Notes under the pieces: model-generated
Seen by the model: the letters and a program-made list of their open reading frames with translations, nothing else
Told to the model about the DNA's origin: nothing
The model's database searches: none
Made by a program: the position numbers and the translations under genes
In this document: positions 16,796 through 25,574 of the stretch, piece after piece
Layout of the letters: each line of letters starts with the position of its first letter
How positions within the stretch are numbered: position 1 is the stretch's first letter
Assembly (NCBI GenBank): GCA_020161475.1
Contig: JAIUNQ010000002.1
Location: forward strand, 1 to 64,000
Direction of reading: 5' to 3'
DNA: 64,000 nucleotides
Source: Pseudomonadota bacterium
Lineage (GTDB): Bacteria > Pseudomonadota > Alphaproteobacteria > Rhizobiales > Beijerinckiaceae

Positions 16796-18990
16796 TTGAG
16801 CCCCGCAACAAATGCTTGATCGACCGGCGTTCCGCGCGCGGCCATGACGCGGATGAGCCCTTCGCCGATCTCGCGCGCGCCGGCAAAGGCCGCGCGCTCC
16901 AGCACTTTGGAGATGGTGGGCGAGGCTTCACGCCCCGAAACACGCTCCACCGGCTGATCGAGCCAATCCATGAGGCGTCGCTGTATCTCGTCGGCGAGCA
17001 TTGCGCCATAGGAGGTGCCGCGCGCGCCCTGCTCGACGATGAGCACGTTGTTGGTGCGCTGCACGGAGGAGGAAATCGTCTCCCAATCGAGCGAGAAGCG
17101 GTCAAGCGAACGCAAATCGATGATTTCCGCGTCGATGCCGGAGGCTTGAACGGCCTCAATCGCCTTATGCACCATGGCCGAGTAGGTGAGGATGGTGAGG
17201 ACTGAGCCGGGGCGCACCACCTTGGCCTTGCCGAGCGGAATGCGGAAATCGCGGTCGCTCGCCGGGATTTTCTCCATGCGCTGATAAAGATCGACATGCT
17301 CGATGATCAGCACGGGGTCGCGCGCATCGAGCGCGGCATTCATCAGCCCGATGTAATCATGCGCCGAGGACGGCGCGAGAATGCGCCACGCCGGAGAGGT
17401 CGCGAAAACGCCCGCCGGATCGAGCGAGTGCTGCGAGCCATAGCCCGTGCCCATGGCGATCTTGGTGCGCAGCACCACGGGGCAATCGACATCCTGCCCG
17501 AACATGTGGCGGGCCCTGCCAATCTGGTTGAAGACCTGATCCGCCGCGACCCACATGAAATCGGGGTACATGAACTCGATGATGGGGCGATAGCGGCCAT
17601 CCATCGCAAGGCCCGCCGCCAAACCGGTGAAGCCGCCCTCGGCGATGGGGGTGCCGAGCACGCGGCCCTTGAAGCTTGCGGCCATGTCGCGGGTGGCACC
17701 ATTGGTGCCGCCTTTGAGGCGATGCACATCCTCGCCCATCACCAGCAGGGTCGGGTCGGTCTCAAAACGGCGGTGGAGCACATCGGCGATGGCATCGACG
17801 AAGCGGCGCTCGATCAAGGGTTCGGTCACATCCTCCGCCTCCAGCGCTTTCGGGGGCGCAGGCGGTTCGGGCCGGATGCCAAGGTCCACGCGGGCTGTGT
17901 CGGGCCAGAGTTCCGCGCGCACCGAGCGGCGGTTGCCTTCCGTGCGCGTCAGGCGTCCCGCGATCTCGCGCATCAGCTCGCGCGTGCGTTCCCGAAGTTC
18001 GGCGAGCTGTGCCTCGCTCAGCAGCCCGCGCGCCACCATAGCATTGCCGGCGCGCAGAAGCGGATCACGCGCGCGCCATTGGGCCTCCTCGTCTTTGGGG
18101 CGATAGCCGAAGGCGGAGCCGGGAAGCGGGCCGTTCTGATGGAAAAAGCGATAGCATTCGGCCTCGATGAGGGCCGGGCCGCCACCGTTACGGGCGATGT
18201 TCAGTGCCTCCTGCATGGCGATGCGCACCGCCACCGGGTCCATGCCATCCACCCGGAAAGAGGGAATGCCGAAGCCGGGACCGCGCGCGGCAAGGCGCGT
18301 TTCGCGCGTGACCTCGCTGACATGGGTCGAGACGGCGTAGAGGTTGTTTTCGCAGAAGAAAATGACCGGAAGCTGCCACGCCGCCGCCAGATTGAACGTC
18401 TCCAGCGTCGCGCCGATATTGATCGCGCCATCACCGAAATAGGTGACGGCGACATCGCCCGTTCCCGCCAGCTTATGCGCCATGGCCGAGCCTGCCGCGA
18501 GCGGCACGCCGCCGCCGACAATCGCATTGGTGCCGATGCAGCCCGCCTCGCCCCACCTCAAATGCATGGAACCGCCGCGCCCGTGGCCGAAACCGGGGTC
18601 CAGCCCCATGATCTCGGCCATGGAGCGATAAAGCAGCGTATCCACCGCCTGCGGAACGCCGACCTTAGGGGCGAGCGTCGGGGCAACATAGGTGAGCGCC
18701 TTGGCGAGGAACTGATGATGGCCACGGTGCGAGCCGTTCACGTTGTCGCCGGGGCGCAGATCGATACAGGAGCCGACCGCGCCGCCCTCCTGCCCGATGG
18801 AGGAATGGGCGGGGCCGTGGACATTGCCCTCTGCCGCCAGATCCAGCACCTCCTCCTCGAAGGCGCGGATGATGTGCATCTGGCTCAGCATCGAGCCGAG
18901 GACATCGGGGGCAATGGCGGCCCAATCCTCCGGCGTCGAGCGGACCTCGACCAGCTTGGCCTCGGGCGAGAAGGGCGTGAATTCGGGCAT
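16792..18990 (-). CDS. 2-oxoacid dehydrogenase E1, fused alpha and beta subunits
   Basis: A single chain joining E1 alpha (about residues 30-345) and E1 beta (about 385-730). The alpha half has the thiamine diphosphate motif, from GDGAINIGATLETFN to FFCENNLYA. The beta half begins FVDAIADVLHRRF and has the usual GEDV and GLAAGLAMDG motifs. I place the start at the ATG 18990-18988, in TGATG overlap with the SDR stop; an in-frame ATG at 19014 would overlap the SDR by 25 nt. No E2 or E3 gene lies in the operon, so it either borrows these or works alone on an unusual substrate. Acetoin- or branched-chain-type E1 are the nearest well-known relatives. Confidence 0.9.
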   Translation of the reverse strand: MPEFTPFSPEAKLVEVRSTPEDWAAIAPDVLGSMLSQMHIIRAFEEEVLDLAAEGNVHGPAHSSIGQEGGAVGSCIDLRPGDNVNGSHRGHHQFLAKALTYVAPTLAPKVGVPQAVDTLLYRSMAEIMGLDPGFGHGRGGSMHLRWGEAGCIGTNAIVGGGVPLAAGSAMAHKLAGTGDVAVTYFGDGAINIGATLETFNLAAAWQLPVIFFCENNLYAVSTHVSEVTRETRLAARGPGFGIPSFRVDGMDPVAVRIAMQEALNIARNGGGPALIEAECYRFFHQNGPLPGSAFGYRPKDEEAQWRARDPLLRAGNAMVARGLLSEAQLAELRERTRELMREIAGRLTRTEGNRRSVRAELWPDTARVDLGIRPEPPAPPKALEAEDVTEPLIERRFVDAIADVLHRRFETDPTLLVMGEDVHRLKGGTNGATRDMAASFKGRVLGTPIAEGGFTGLAAGLAMDGRYRPIIEFMYPDFMWVAADQVFNQIGRARHMFGQDVDCPVVLRTKIAMGTGYGSQHSLDPAGVFATSPAWRILAPSSAHDYIGLMNAALDARDPVLIIEHVDLYQRMEKIPASDRDFRIPLGKAKVVRPGSVLTILTYSAMVHKAIEAVQASGIDAEIIDLRSLDRFSLDWETISSSVQRTNNVLIVEQGARGTSYGAMLADEIQRRLMDWLDQPVERVSGREASPTISKVLERAAFAGAREIGEGLIRVMAARGTPVDQAFVAGLK

Positions 18991-19739
18991 CACAGGTATC
19001 CGTTGGCTGTCCATCCGCCGTCCGCCGTGGCAATCAGCCCGGTGGTGGCGCTGGCATCGTCGGAAACGATGAAGGCTGCCGTTTTGGCCACCTCCTCGAT
19101 GGAAACGAAACGGCGCATGGGGGTGTGGGCGAGGAGCTTTTCGGCATCCACGCGCCCGCGCTCGATCAGGTCATCGAGCAGCGCGGTGCGCACGTAACCG
19201 GGCGCGATGGCGTTGACGCGCAAGCCGTGGGGCGACCATTCCAGTGCCAGCGCTTTGGCCATGGCGGAAATGCCGTGCTTGGAGACGACGTAGCCCAGCC
19301 GCTCCGGCCCGGCGACGACGCCATAAACCGAGGATGTGAAGAGAATTGCGCCGCGCCCCCTCGGCACCATGCGGTTGCCGGCGGCCTGCGCGGTCAAGAA
19401 CGCGGCATCGAGATTGACCGCCATCACCTTGCGCCAGCGGGCGAATTCCAGCTCCAGCGTCGGCGAATTCTGCGAAATCCCGGCATTGACCACCACGATA
19501 TCGAGCGGGCCCATCTCGGCTTCCGCACGGGTGAAGGCGGCATCGAGCGCGGCTTCATCCGTCGCGTCGCACATCAACGCCATGACATCGGCGCGCGCGA
19601 GCATGTCGTCGGGTGGCGCGCAAAGGTCCACCAGCACCACGCGCGCACCTTGGGACAAAAACTCGCGCGCCATGCCGAGGCCGAGGCCTGCCGCCCCGCC
19701 GGTGATGAGCGCGGTTTTGCCACTCAAACGCCCGGTCAT
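18990..19739 (-). CDS. Short-chain dehydrogenase/reductase (SDR)
   Basis: A 249-residue classical SDR. The nucleotide motif is TGGAAGLGLGMA, the NAG motif is VNAGISQN, and the active site is YVVSKHG (YxxxK). The C-terminus ATADGGWTANGYL is typical for the family. Asp at the end of the second strand (VLVDLCAPP) suggests NAD(H). It overlaps the AroE-like gene upstream by ATGA and the E1 gene downstream by TGATG. The substrate is probably a hydroxy or keto intermediate of the operon's pathway. Confidence 0.93.
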   Translation of the reverse strand: MTGRLSGKTALITGGAAGLGLGMAREFLSQGARVVLVDLCAPPDDMLARADVMALMCDATDEAALDAAFTRAEAEMGPLDIVVVNAGISQNSPTLELEFARWRKVMAVNLDAAFLTAQAAGNRMVPRGRGAILFTSSVYGVVAGPERLGYVVSKHGISAMAKALALEWSPHGLRVNAIAPGYVRTALLDDLIERGRVDAEKLLAHTPMRRFVSIEEVAKTAAFIVSDDASATTGLIATADGGWTANGYL

Positions 19740-20548
19740 GGGACAATTCCGATGTGTTTCGCCATGAGTTCGATCTGCGCCATCAGCATCGGCTTGCCGG
19801 GATGCGTGCGGCAGCCCTTGGCTTTGGCGGCGGCGAGCAGCGCGGTTTCCTCGGGCGCCATGATGATTTCCGCCACGATCTGATCCGGGGTCAGCACCGA
19901 GGCATCGAGCGGAAGAGCGTCGCCTTGCTTGAGGCCGAGCGAGGTGCCGTTGACGACAAGATCATGCCCCGCAGCGGATGTAGGGGCGGTATAGACGGCT
20001 AAATCGGGGTAGAGCGTCGCGAGGCGGGCTTTGAGATCCTCGGATTTTGCACGCGTGCGATTGGCGATGGAAAGGCGGGAGACGCCCGCCTCGGCCAAGG
20101 CAAAAGCAATCGCATTGGCCGCCCCGCCCGCACCGGCGAGATAGGCCGATTTGCCCTTGGGCTCGATGCCGTTTGCTCGCAGGCCCGCCACGAAACCGGT
20201 GCCGTCGAGCATGGTGCCGACCAATTTGCCGTTCGCCTCGCGGCGCACGCAGTTCACCGCACCGATGGCTTTGGCGTGCGGCGTCACCTCATCGAGCAGC
20301 GGCACGATCTCGACCTTGTGCGGCACGGTGATGATGAAGCCGCCCAGATTCTCCATGGCGCGCAGGGTGGCCACCGCTGTGGGGAGGTTCTCGGCCTTCA
20401 CCTGCATCGGCACCAGCACGCCGTCAAAACCATGCTGCACGCAGAAGGCATTGATGGCCTGCGGGGTTTTGACCTGCGCAATGGGGTCGGCGAGGATGGC
20501 GAAAAGGCGGGTATGGCCCGTGATTTCCGGCAGAACAGCGGGTTTCAT
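19736..20548 (-). CDS. Shikimate dehydrogenase-like protein (AroE family)
   Basis: A 270-residue AroE-family protein. The catalytic Lys is in ITVPHKVEI, and the Asp is in LDGTGFVAGL; the NADP/NAD loop is LAGAGGAANAIAFAL. The N-terminus keeps LFAILADPIAQVKTPQAIN, where biosynthetic AroE has a G-x-P-[IV]-x-[HQ]-S-x-S-P pattern, so the substrate-binding serines are replaced (QVKTP). This and its place in a transport/catabolism operon point to a divergent substrate, not the aromatic amino-acid pathway. It lies 3 nt after livF. Confidence 0.88.
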   Translation of the reverse strand: MKPAVLPEITGHTRLFAILADPIAQVKTPQAINAFCVQHGFDGVLVPMQVKAENLPTAVATLRAMENLGGFIITVPHKVEIVPLLDEVTPHAKAIGAVNCVRREANGKLVGTMLDGTGFVAGLRANGIEPKGKSAYLAGAGGAANAIAFALAEAGVSRLSIANRTRAKSEDLKARLATLYPDLAVYTAPTSAAGHDLVVNGTSLGLKQGDALPLDASVLTPDQIVAEIIMAPEETALLAAAKAKGCRTHPGKPMLMAQIELMAKHIGIVP

Positions 20549-20551
20549 GGT

Positions 20552-21256
20552 TCAAATCCCCAGATAGGCCTGCTTGACGTGCGGATCGGCCAGCAGGCCC
20601 TCGCCCGTCGAGGAGATGACGATGCGCCCGTTCTCCATGGCATAGGCGCGGTTGGCGATTTTCAGCGCATGGAAGGCCTTCTGCTCCACCAGAAGCACCG
20701 TGGTGCCCATGGAACATATGCGGGTGATGATGTCGAACATCTGCGCCACGATGAGCGGGGCAAGGCCGAGCGAGGGCTCATCCAGCATCAGAAGACGCGG
20801 TTTCGCCATCAGGCCGCGTGCAATCGCCACCATTTGCTGCTCACCGCCCGAGAGGGAGCCCGCGAGCTGATCAAGGCGTTCGCGCACACGCGGGAACATG
20901 TCGAGCACTTCCTCGAAACGCTGTTCCATGCCCTCGCGGGCGACCGGGTGATAGGCCCCCATCAGCACGTTGTCGCGCACGCTCATCACGGGGAAAAGCT
21001 GGCGCGCCTCGGGCACCATGATCAGCCCGCGCGCGACGATTTCATCCGGCGTGAGGGTGGAGATGGTCTCATCCAGAAAGGTGACCGAGCCGGTTTTCGG
21101 CTTGATCATGCCGGAGATGGTGCGCAGCAGGGTGGATTTGCCTGCACCGTTCGAGCCGATGAGGGTGACGATCTCGCCCGCGTTCACTTCCAGCGTCACG
21201 CCGTCGAGAATGGTGGTGCGGCCGTAACCCGCCGTGATGTCAGAGACCCTGAGCAT
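20552..21256 (-). CDS. livF: Branched-chain amino acid-type ABC transporter ATPase (LivF)
   Basis: A 234-residue ABC ATPase. Walker A is GSNGAGKSTLL, the signature is LSGGEQQMVAIARGL, and Walker B is LLMLDEPSLGLAP. The C-terminus HVKQAYLG matches LivF. The start overlaps the end of the fused livM-livG gene by 17 nt. With LivMG, LivH and the binding protein it forms a complete hydrophobic/polar amino acid-family (HAAT) importer. Such importers also carry aromatic acids, ureas and other organic acids, so the name does not define the substrate. Confidence 0.95.
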   Translation of the reverse strand: MLRVSDITAGYGRTTILDGVTLEVNAGEIVTLIGSNGAGKSTLLRTISGMIKPKTGSVTFLDETISTLTPDEIVARGLIMVPEARQLFPVMSVRDNVLMGAYHPVAREGMEQRFEEVLDMFPRVRERLDQLAGSLSGGEQQMVAIARGLMAKPRLLMLDEPSLGLAPLIVAQMFDIITRICSMGTTVLLVEQKAFHALKIANRAYAMENGRIVISSTGEGLLADPHVKQAYLGI

Positions 21257-23027
21257 TGGCGAAATCCTCTCCGAGATAGGCTTCGATCACTTTGCGGTTG
21301 GTGACGACCGTCTTGGGGTCGCCTTCCGCGATCACCTTGCCGGAATCCACCACCACGATGCGGTCCGACAAGCTCATGATGGCATGCATGTTGTGTTCAA
21401 TCGCGATGACCGAAACCCCGGTGTCGCGGATGGCGCGGATGATCTCGACCATCTTCTGGGTGTCGGCCTGAGATTGGCCCGCCATCACCTCGTCCAGCAG
21501 CAGGATCGAGGGCTCGGTGGCGAGCGTGCGGGCGACTTCGAGGCGCTTCAAATCGCCGATGGGCAGGTTGCGCGCCTCGACATCCTTGAGCGCCTCCAGC
21601 CCCACGAGGCGGGCGACGCGCAGCGCCGAGGCGCGGGCATCCTCCACATGCGGGTGGTGCAGGAACGCGCCGATCATGATGTTCTCGATCACACTCAGCT
21701 TGCCGAAGGGCTGCACGATCTGGAAGGTGCGGCCCACGCCGAGGCGGGCGAAGCCATCCGCCGAGTCCGGTGTCACCATCTCGCCCTTGGCGTTACGCAC
21801 GGTGATGGTGCCGGAGGTAGGCTTGAGGAAGCCCGACATCTGGTTGAACAGCGTGGTTTTGCCCGCGCCGTTCGGGCCGATGATGCCGAGGATCTCGCCG
21901 CGCTTAAGGTCAACCGTCACGTTGTCGGTGGCGACTAGACCGCCGAAGAGCTTCTTCAGGTTCCTGGTTTCAAGCACCACCTCGCCCTTGGTGCCGGCAA
22001 CCTTCCGCAGCGGCGGCGGGTCGCGGTCCACGCGCTTGCGCGCGCCGGGAAGCTTGTCGAGCCATGCGGTGACGCGCGGGCCGAAGGTGCCCACCAGACC
22101 GCCCGGAAGCGTCAGCGTCATCAGCACGAGCACCGAGCCATAGACGAGGCCGTGCAGGCCGTTGGCCGAAGCACCGAGCCAGCCGCGCGCGGCTTCCGCG
22201 ATCGGCACCACCAGAAGCGTGCCAAGCAGCGGGCCCGCCACGGTGCCGAGACCACCGATGAGCGCGAACATCGCGACTTCCACGGCAGTGGCGAGCGAGA
22301 ACATCGTCGCCGGCTCCAGGAACGTCATGTACATGGCGTGGAAGGCGCCCACAAAGCTGGTGAGGGCCGCCGAGATCATTACGGCATAGAGCTTCACCTG
22401 CGCATTGTGCACGCCCGCCGCCTGCGCCGCATCCTCGCGCTCGCGCACCGCCGTGAGGTAGAACCCGAGGCGCGAGTTACGGATGGCGAGAGAGACGACC
22501 AGCGCGAGCAGCAGCAGGCCGAAGGCGATGTAGAGGTAGTTCATCTTCTCGCGGAAGATCATCCACTCCCAGCCGATCTGGAGCGGCACGATCAGGCCCG
22601 CCGAGCCGCCGGTGAGACCGTTGAAGTGGATCACCAGCAGGCGGATCACCTCAAGGAAGGCAATCGTCGCCAGCGAGAAGAAGGGGCCGCGCAGGCGAAA
22701 GCACGGATAGCCGATGCCCACCGCCACAACGACCGAAACCGCCGCCCCCGCGAACATGCCGACCCAAGGGGTCAACCCGAAGTGCTGGATGAGCAGCGCC
22801 GTGGTGTAGCCGCCAAGACCATAGAAGATGGTGTGGCCGAGCGAGAGCTGGCCCGCATAACCCCCGACGATATTCCACGCCGTGGAGAGCGCGCCGAACA
22901 CGCAGATGGTGACAAAGATATGGATCCAGAAGGCGGAACCGATGAGCGCGGGCACAATGAGGAGCAGCGAAAGCGCTGCCAAAGCCACATAGACGCGCGG
23001 ATTGGTGAGTTCTGACAGGTAGCGCAT
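21240..23027 (-). CDS. livMG: Fused LivM permease and LivG ATPase
   Basis: A 595-residue fusion. The first about 330 residues are a LivM-type permease with eight to ten hydrophobic segments and the motif NIVGGYAGQLSLGH. Residues from about 355 are a LivG ATPase with Walker A GPNGAGKTTLF and Walker B ILLLDEVMAGQ. The ABC signature is unusual: LPIGDLKRLEVA in place of LSxGxQ(Q/R). The two halves are joined by a charged linker (about 315-350). The start is 3 nt after livH. LivM-LivG fusions are known in proteobacteria; here it fixes a 1:1 ratio. Confidence 0.94.
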   Translation of the reverse strand: MRYLSELTNPRVYVALAALSLLLIVPALIGSAFWIHIFVTICVFGALSTAWNIVGGYAGQLSLGHTIFYGLGGYTTALLIQHFGLTPWVGMFAGAAVSVVVAVGIGYPCFRLRGPFFSLATIAFLEVIRLLVIHFNGLTGGSAGLIVPLQIGWEWMIFREKMNYLYIAFGLLLLALVVSLAIRNSRLGFYLTAVREREDAAQAAGVHNAQVKLYAVMISAALTSFVGAFHAMYMTFLEPATMFSLATAVEVAMFALIGGLGTVAGPLLGTLLVVPIAEAARGWLGASANGLHGLVYGSVLVLMTLTLPGGLVGTFGPRVTAWLDKLPGARKRVDRDPPPLRKVAGTKGEVVLETRNLKKLFGGLVATDNVTVDLKRGEILGIIGPNGAGKTTLFNQMSGFLKPTSGTITVRNAKGEMVTPDSADGFARLGVGRTFQIVQPFGKLSVIENIMIGAFLHHPHVEDARASALRVARLVGLEALKDVEARNLPIGDLKRLEVARTLATEPSILLLDEVMAGQSQADTQKMVEIIRAIRDTGVSVIAIEHNMHAIMSLSDRIVVVDSGKVIAEGDPKTVVTNRKVIEAYLGEDFANAQGL

Positions 23028-23030
23028 GGC

Positions 23031-23903
23031 TCACTCCGTGCCGCGGCCGAAGCCGAAAAGGCCGGTCGGCTTGAAGATGAGGATGAGGATGAAAATCGCG
23101 AAATAGACGACCTCCTTGAGGTCGGGCGCGATGTAGTAGCCGGAGAGGCTGTCCACGATGCCGATGATCAGCGCGCCGAAAAACGCGCCATACATGGAGC
23201 GCATGCCGCCCAGCACCACCACCACGAAGGCGGTGAGCACGAAATAGGTGCCGATGGTGGGCGAGACAGGATAGAGCGGCATGATGAGGGCCGCGGCAAG
23301 GCCCACGCAGGCTGCCCCCAGCCCGAAGGAGATGATGTAGATGCGCTCCACCTTCACGCCCATGAGCTGGGCGGCGTAGCGGTTCTGGGCGGTTGCGCGG
23401 ATGGCGCGGCCCAGCGCGGTGCGCTGCATGAACATGTGCAGCCCCGCCACCAGCGCCAGCGCCGCGCAGAAGATGACGATATGCCCGGAGAGCACATTGA
23501 AGCTGCCTAGCGGCACCGGCTGGCGCGCGGCTGGCGCATTGACCGAATAAAGATCCGCCCCGAACAGGATGAGTGCGAGGTTGATGAGCGCGGTGGAAAG
23601 ACCCACCGTCGCGAAAATCTGGATGTGCTCATCCGCGTTCAGCAGCTTCTGGATGATGAAGCGCTGGATCAGCGCACCGAGCAGGAACAACAACACCACC
23701 ACCGGCAACGCCGAGACATAGGGGTGCAGGCCCATTTGCTTGTTGAAGAGATAAACGGCATACATGCCCACCATCAGGAACTCGCCGTGGGCGAAGTTCA
23801 CCACGCGGACGATGCCGAAGATCAGCGTCAGCCCCACGGCGATGATGGCGTACATGCTGCCCAGCATGATGCCGTTGAGGATCAATTGCGCTGTGACATC
23901 CAT
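23031..23903 (-). CDS. livH: Branched-chain amino acid-type ABC transporter permease (LivH)
   Basis: A 290-residue integral membrane permease with about eight hydrophobic segments. It begins MDVTAQLILNGIMLG, the usual LivH start, and has NFAHGEFLMVGMY and the cytoplasmic loop GRAIRATAQNRYAAQLMGV that contacts the ATPase. The ATG at 23903 is preferred, being preceded by AGAGAG; an in-frame ATG at 23930 gives an unneeded charged extension. Separated from the binding-protein gene by a 257-nt hairpin region. Confidence 0.94.
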   Translation of the reverse strand: MDVTAQLILNGIMLGSMYAIIAVGLTLIFGIVRVVNFAHGEFLMVGMYAVYLFNKQMGLHPYVSALPVVVLLFLLGALIQRFIIQKLLNADEHIQIFATVGLSTALINLALILFGADLYSVNAPAARQPVPLGSFNVLSGHIVIFCAALALVAGLHMFMQRTALGRAIRATAQNRYAAQLMGVKVERIYIISFGLGAACVGLAAALIMPLYPVSPTIGTYFVLTAFVVVVLGGMRSMYGAFFGALIIGIVDSLSGYYIAPDLKEVVYFAIFILILIFKPTGLFGFGRGTE

Positions 23904-24003
23904 ATCAGGGTCTCTCTGGGCTGGTCGCATCAGGTGATGCGGCGCGGGCGCAGGGGCTCATGGGCCGCACAAGGCTGCGACCCGGCTTCAGGCAGGAGTG
24001 AGG

Positions 24004-24049
24004 AAAAAAGGGCCGCCGCCGAGTTGGGGAGAGAGGCAAGCGACGGCCC
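24004..24049 (-). terminator. Attenuator-like hairpin between binding-protein gene and livH
   Basis: On the minus strand, arms GGGCCGTCGC and GCGGCGGCCC (9 of 10 pair) are followed by TTTTTT, so this looks like a partial Rho-independent terminator. A second hairpin, CCCGCCAG/CTGGCGGG, lies nearer the binding-protein stop at 24120-24148. The whole gap 23904-24160 has no gene. Such structures commonly make the binding protein more abundant than its permeases. Confidence 0.6.
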
Positions 24050-24160
24050 GGATTCCAGACCCCGCTTGCCCTTGGAGGAGCCACGCGGGGGTGGAATGCA
24101 TCGAAGGGGCATCCGGGAACCCGCCAGCCGGGTGGGCCGACTGGCGGGGATGCCGGGCGA

Positions 24161-25369
24161 TCAGTTGCTGCCGACGCCGACCTTCATCTTGGCCACAGCC
24201 GCCTCCGGCGGATGGACCGTCACGAGTTCGCCCTTCTGCCACTGCATGAAGTAGGGCGAGGCACGCTCGTTCTGACCCTTGGCGTTGAACTTCACGCCCC
24301 AGCCGGTCGGCGTCTTGCCCTGCGGGATGTCCACCTTGGCGATTTCCTCGCGGATGGCATCACCGGTCAGGTTCTTGGATTTGGTCATCACGTCAAAGAA
24401 GACGTTGGCGCCCATGTAGTTGGCGAGGCTATGGCCGGAGCGCGGCTCGGTGCCATACTTCGCCTTGTACTTGGCCACGAACTCATTGATGCCCGGCGCA
24501 CCGGCGGGGTTGGTCTTGTACTGGGTGAAGTCGACGTCGAGCGCGCCTTCCATGTTCTCCGCGCCGATGGCCTTCATGGTGTCAGCCAGCGAATAGCCGC
24601 CGCCCGCGCCCACGATGGCCTTCAATTTCAGGCCCTGCTCTTTCATCTGGCGGAAGAAGAGCACGGTATCGTTCTGGTAGGAGGTCTGGAGCACCACATC
24701 GACGCCTGCCGACTTCAGGCGCAGGATCAGCGGGGTGAGGTCCACGGATTTGGCCGAATAGGGCAAGGTATCAACGACATTGACGCCCTTTTCCTTGGCG
24801 CGCGCAGTCTGGAAGCCCGCCACCGTCTGGCCGTAGAGCGAATCCTCGTGGATGATCGCGACCTTCAGGCTCTTGCCGTCAGCGCCCAGCGCGGGCCCGA
24901 GAATATCGAGCACGGAATCCACCATCTTGTTGGCGAAATCCTTGGCGGTGGGGTTGGAGCGGAAGACATATTTGTAGCCACGCTCGGTGATGGGATCGGA
25001 AATCGCACCCATCTCGAAATAGGGAATGCCGGCAAGCTCAGCCACCTGCGTCGCCGCCAGCGAGATCGAGGAGGCATAGGAGCCGAAGATCACCGGAACC
25101 TTGTCCACCGAGGTGAGGCGGCGCGCCTCGCCCACAGCCTGGTTCGGATCAACAGCATCGCCTTTGACGATCTCGATTTTCTGGCCTTTGAGGCCACCGG
25201 CTGCATTGCGTTCTTCCACCGCAAGCTCCAGCCCGCGGAAGCTTTCATCGCCCAGCAGCGCGAGGCCGCCCGAGAAGGGATAAAGCGCACCGACCTTGAC
25301 CTGAGCCTGCGCCGATTGGGCGGCAAAGGCCAGCCCGGCGGCGACTGCCGCCCCAAGAAACTTCTTCAT
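24161..25369 (-). CDS. ABC transporter substrate-binding protein (LivK-like)
   Basis: The periplasmic binding protein of the importer, 402 residues. The N-terminus MKKFLGAAVAAGLAFAAQSAQA is a Sec signal peptide with cleavage probably after AQA. The mature protein opens VKVGALYPFSGGLALLGDES, the peripheral-binding-protein type I pattern of LivK/amide-binding proteins. The ATG at 25369 is chosen because GGAGGAAAC precedes it; an upstream in-frame start (25381) lies inside the ribosome site region. It is the first gene of the operon and faces the quinone oxidoreductase across a shared control region. Confidence 0.94.
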   Translation of the reverse strand: MKKFLGAAVAAGLAFAAQSAQAQVKVGALYPFSGGLALLGDESFRGLELAVEERNAAGGLKGQKIEIVKGDAVDPNQAVGEARRLTSVDKVPVIFGSYASSISLAATQVAELAGIPYFEMGAISDPITERGYKYVFRSNPTAKDFANKMVDSVLDILGPALGADGKSLKVAIIHEDSLYGQTVAGFQTARAKEKGVNVVDTLPYSAKSVDLTPLILRLKSAGVDVVLQTSYQNDTVLFFRQMKEQGLKLKAIVGAGGGYSLADTMKAIGAENMEGALDVDFTQYKTNPAGAPGINEFVAKYKAKYGTEPRSGHSLANYMGANVFFDVMTKSKNLTGDAIREEIAKVDIPQGKTPTGWGVKFNAKGQNERASPYFMQWQKGELVTVHPPEAAVAKMKVGVGSN

Positions 25370-25462
25370 CGTTTCCTCCATCGGATCGTGCGCTTGCGTG
25401 GCGCAGACGATCTCGCTTTCCTTGGTCGGTGATCACCGACGGCAGCAGGAATACATGTTACC

Positions 25463-25479
25463 AAGTTGCCTGACAAGTT
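25463..25479. promoter_or_regulatory. Candidate FCD/GntR operator in the divergent control region
   Basis: An imperfect 17-bp palindrome reads AACTTGTCAGGCAACTT on the minus strand (symmetric core AA.TTG.C.G.CAA.TT). FCD-type GntR regulators commonly bind TTGTC-N-GACAA-like sites. It sits in the 205-bp gap between the binding-protein gene and the quinone oxidoreductase gene, close to both promoters, and an FCD regulator gene lies 2.7 kb away in the same divergent unit. Assignment is by pattern and context only. Confidence 0.45.
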
Positions 25480-25574
25480 GAATCTTGATAGCGTTATCTC
25501 ATGCGCGGGGCTCACGCCCTCGTCTCATCAAAACAGGGCCGCCACAAAGGCGCGTCCAACGGGAGAAAATGCCA

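Noticed and set aside
17296..19197. Plus-strand frame of 633 codons opposite the E1 gene
   Set aside because: Shadow of a gene with an intact thiamine diphosphate motif and catalytic regions; no independent start signal or domain.
19736..20548. The AroE-like gene as the housekeeping shikimate dehydrogenase
   Set aside because: It sits in a catabolic operon and lacks the usual substrate-binding serines near the N-terminus, so I did not use the aroE symbol.
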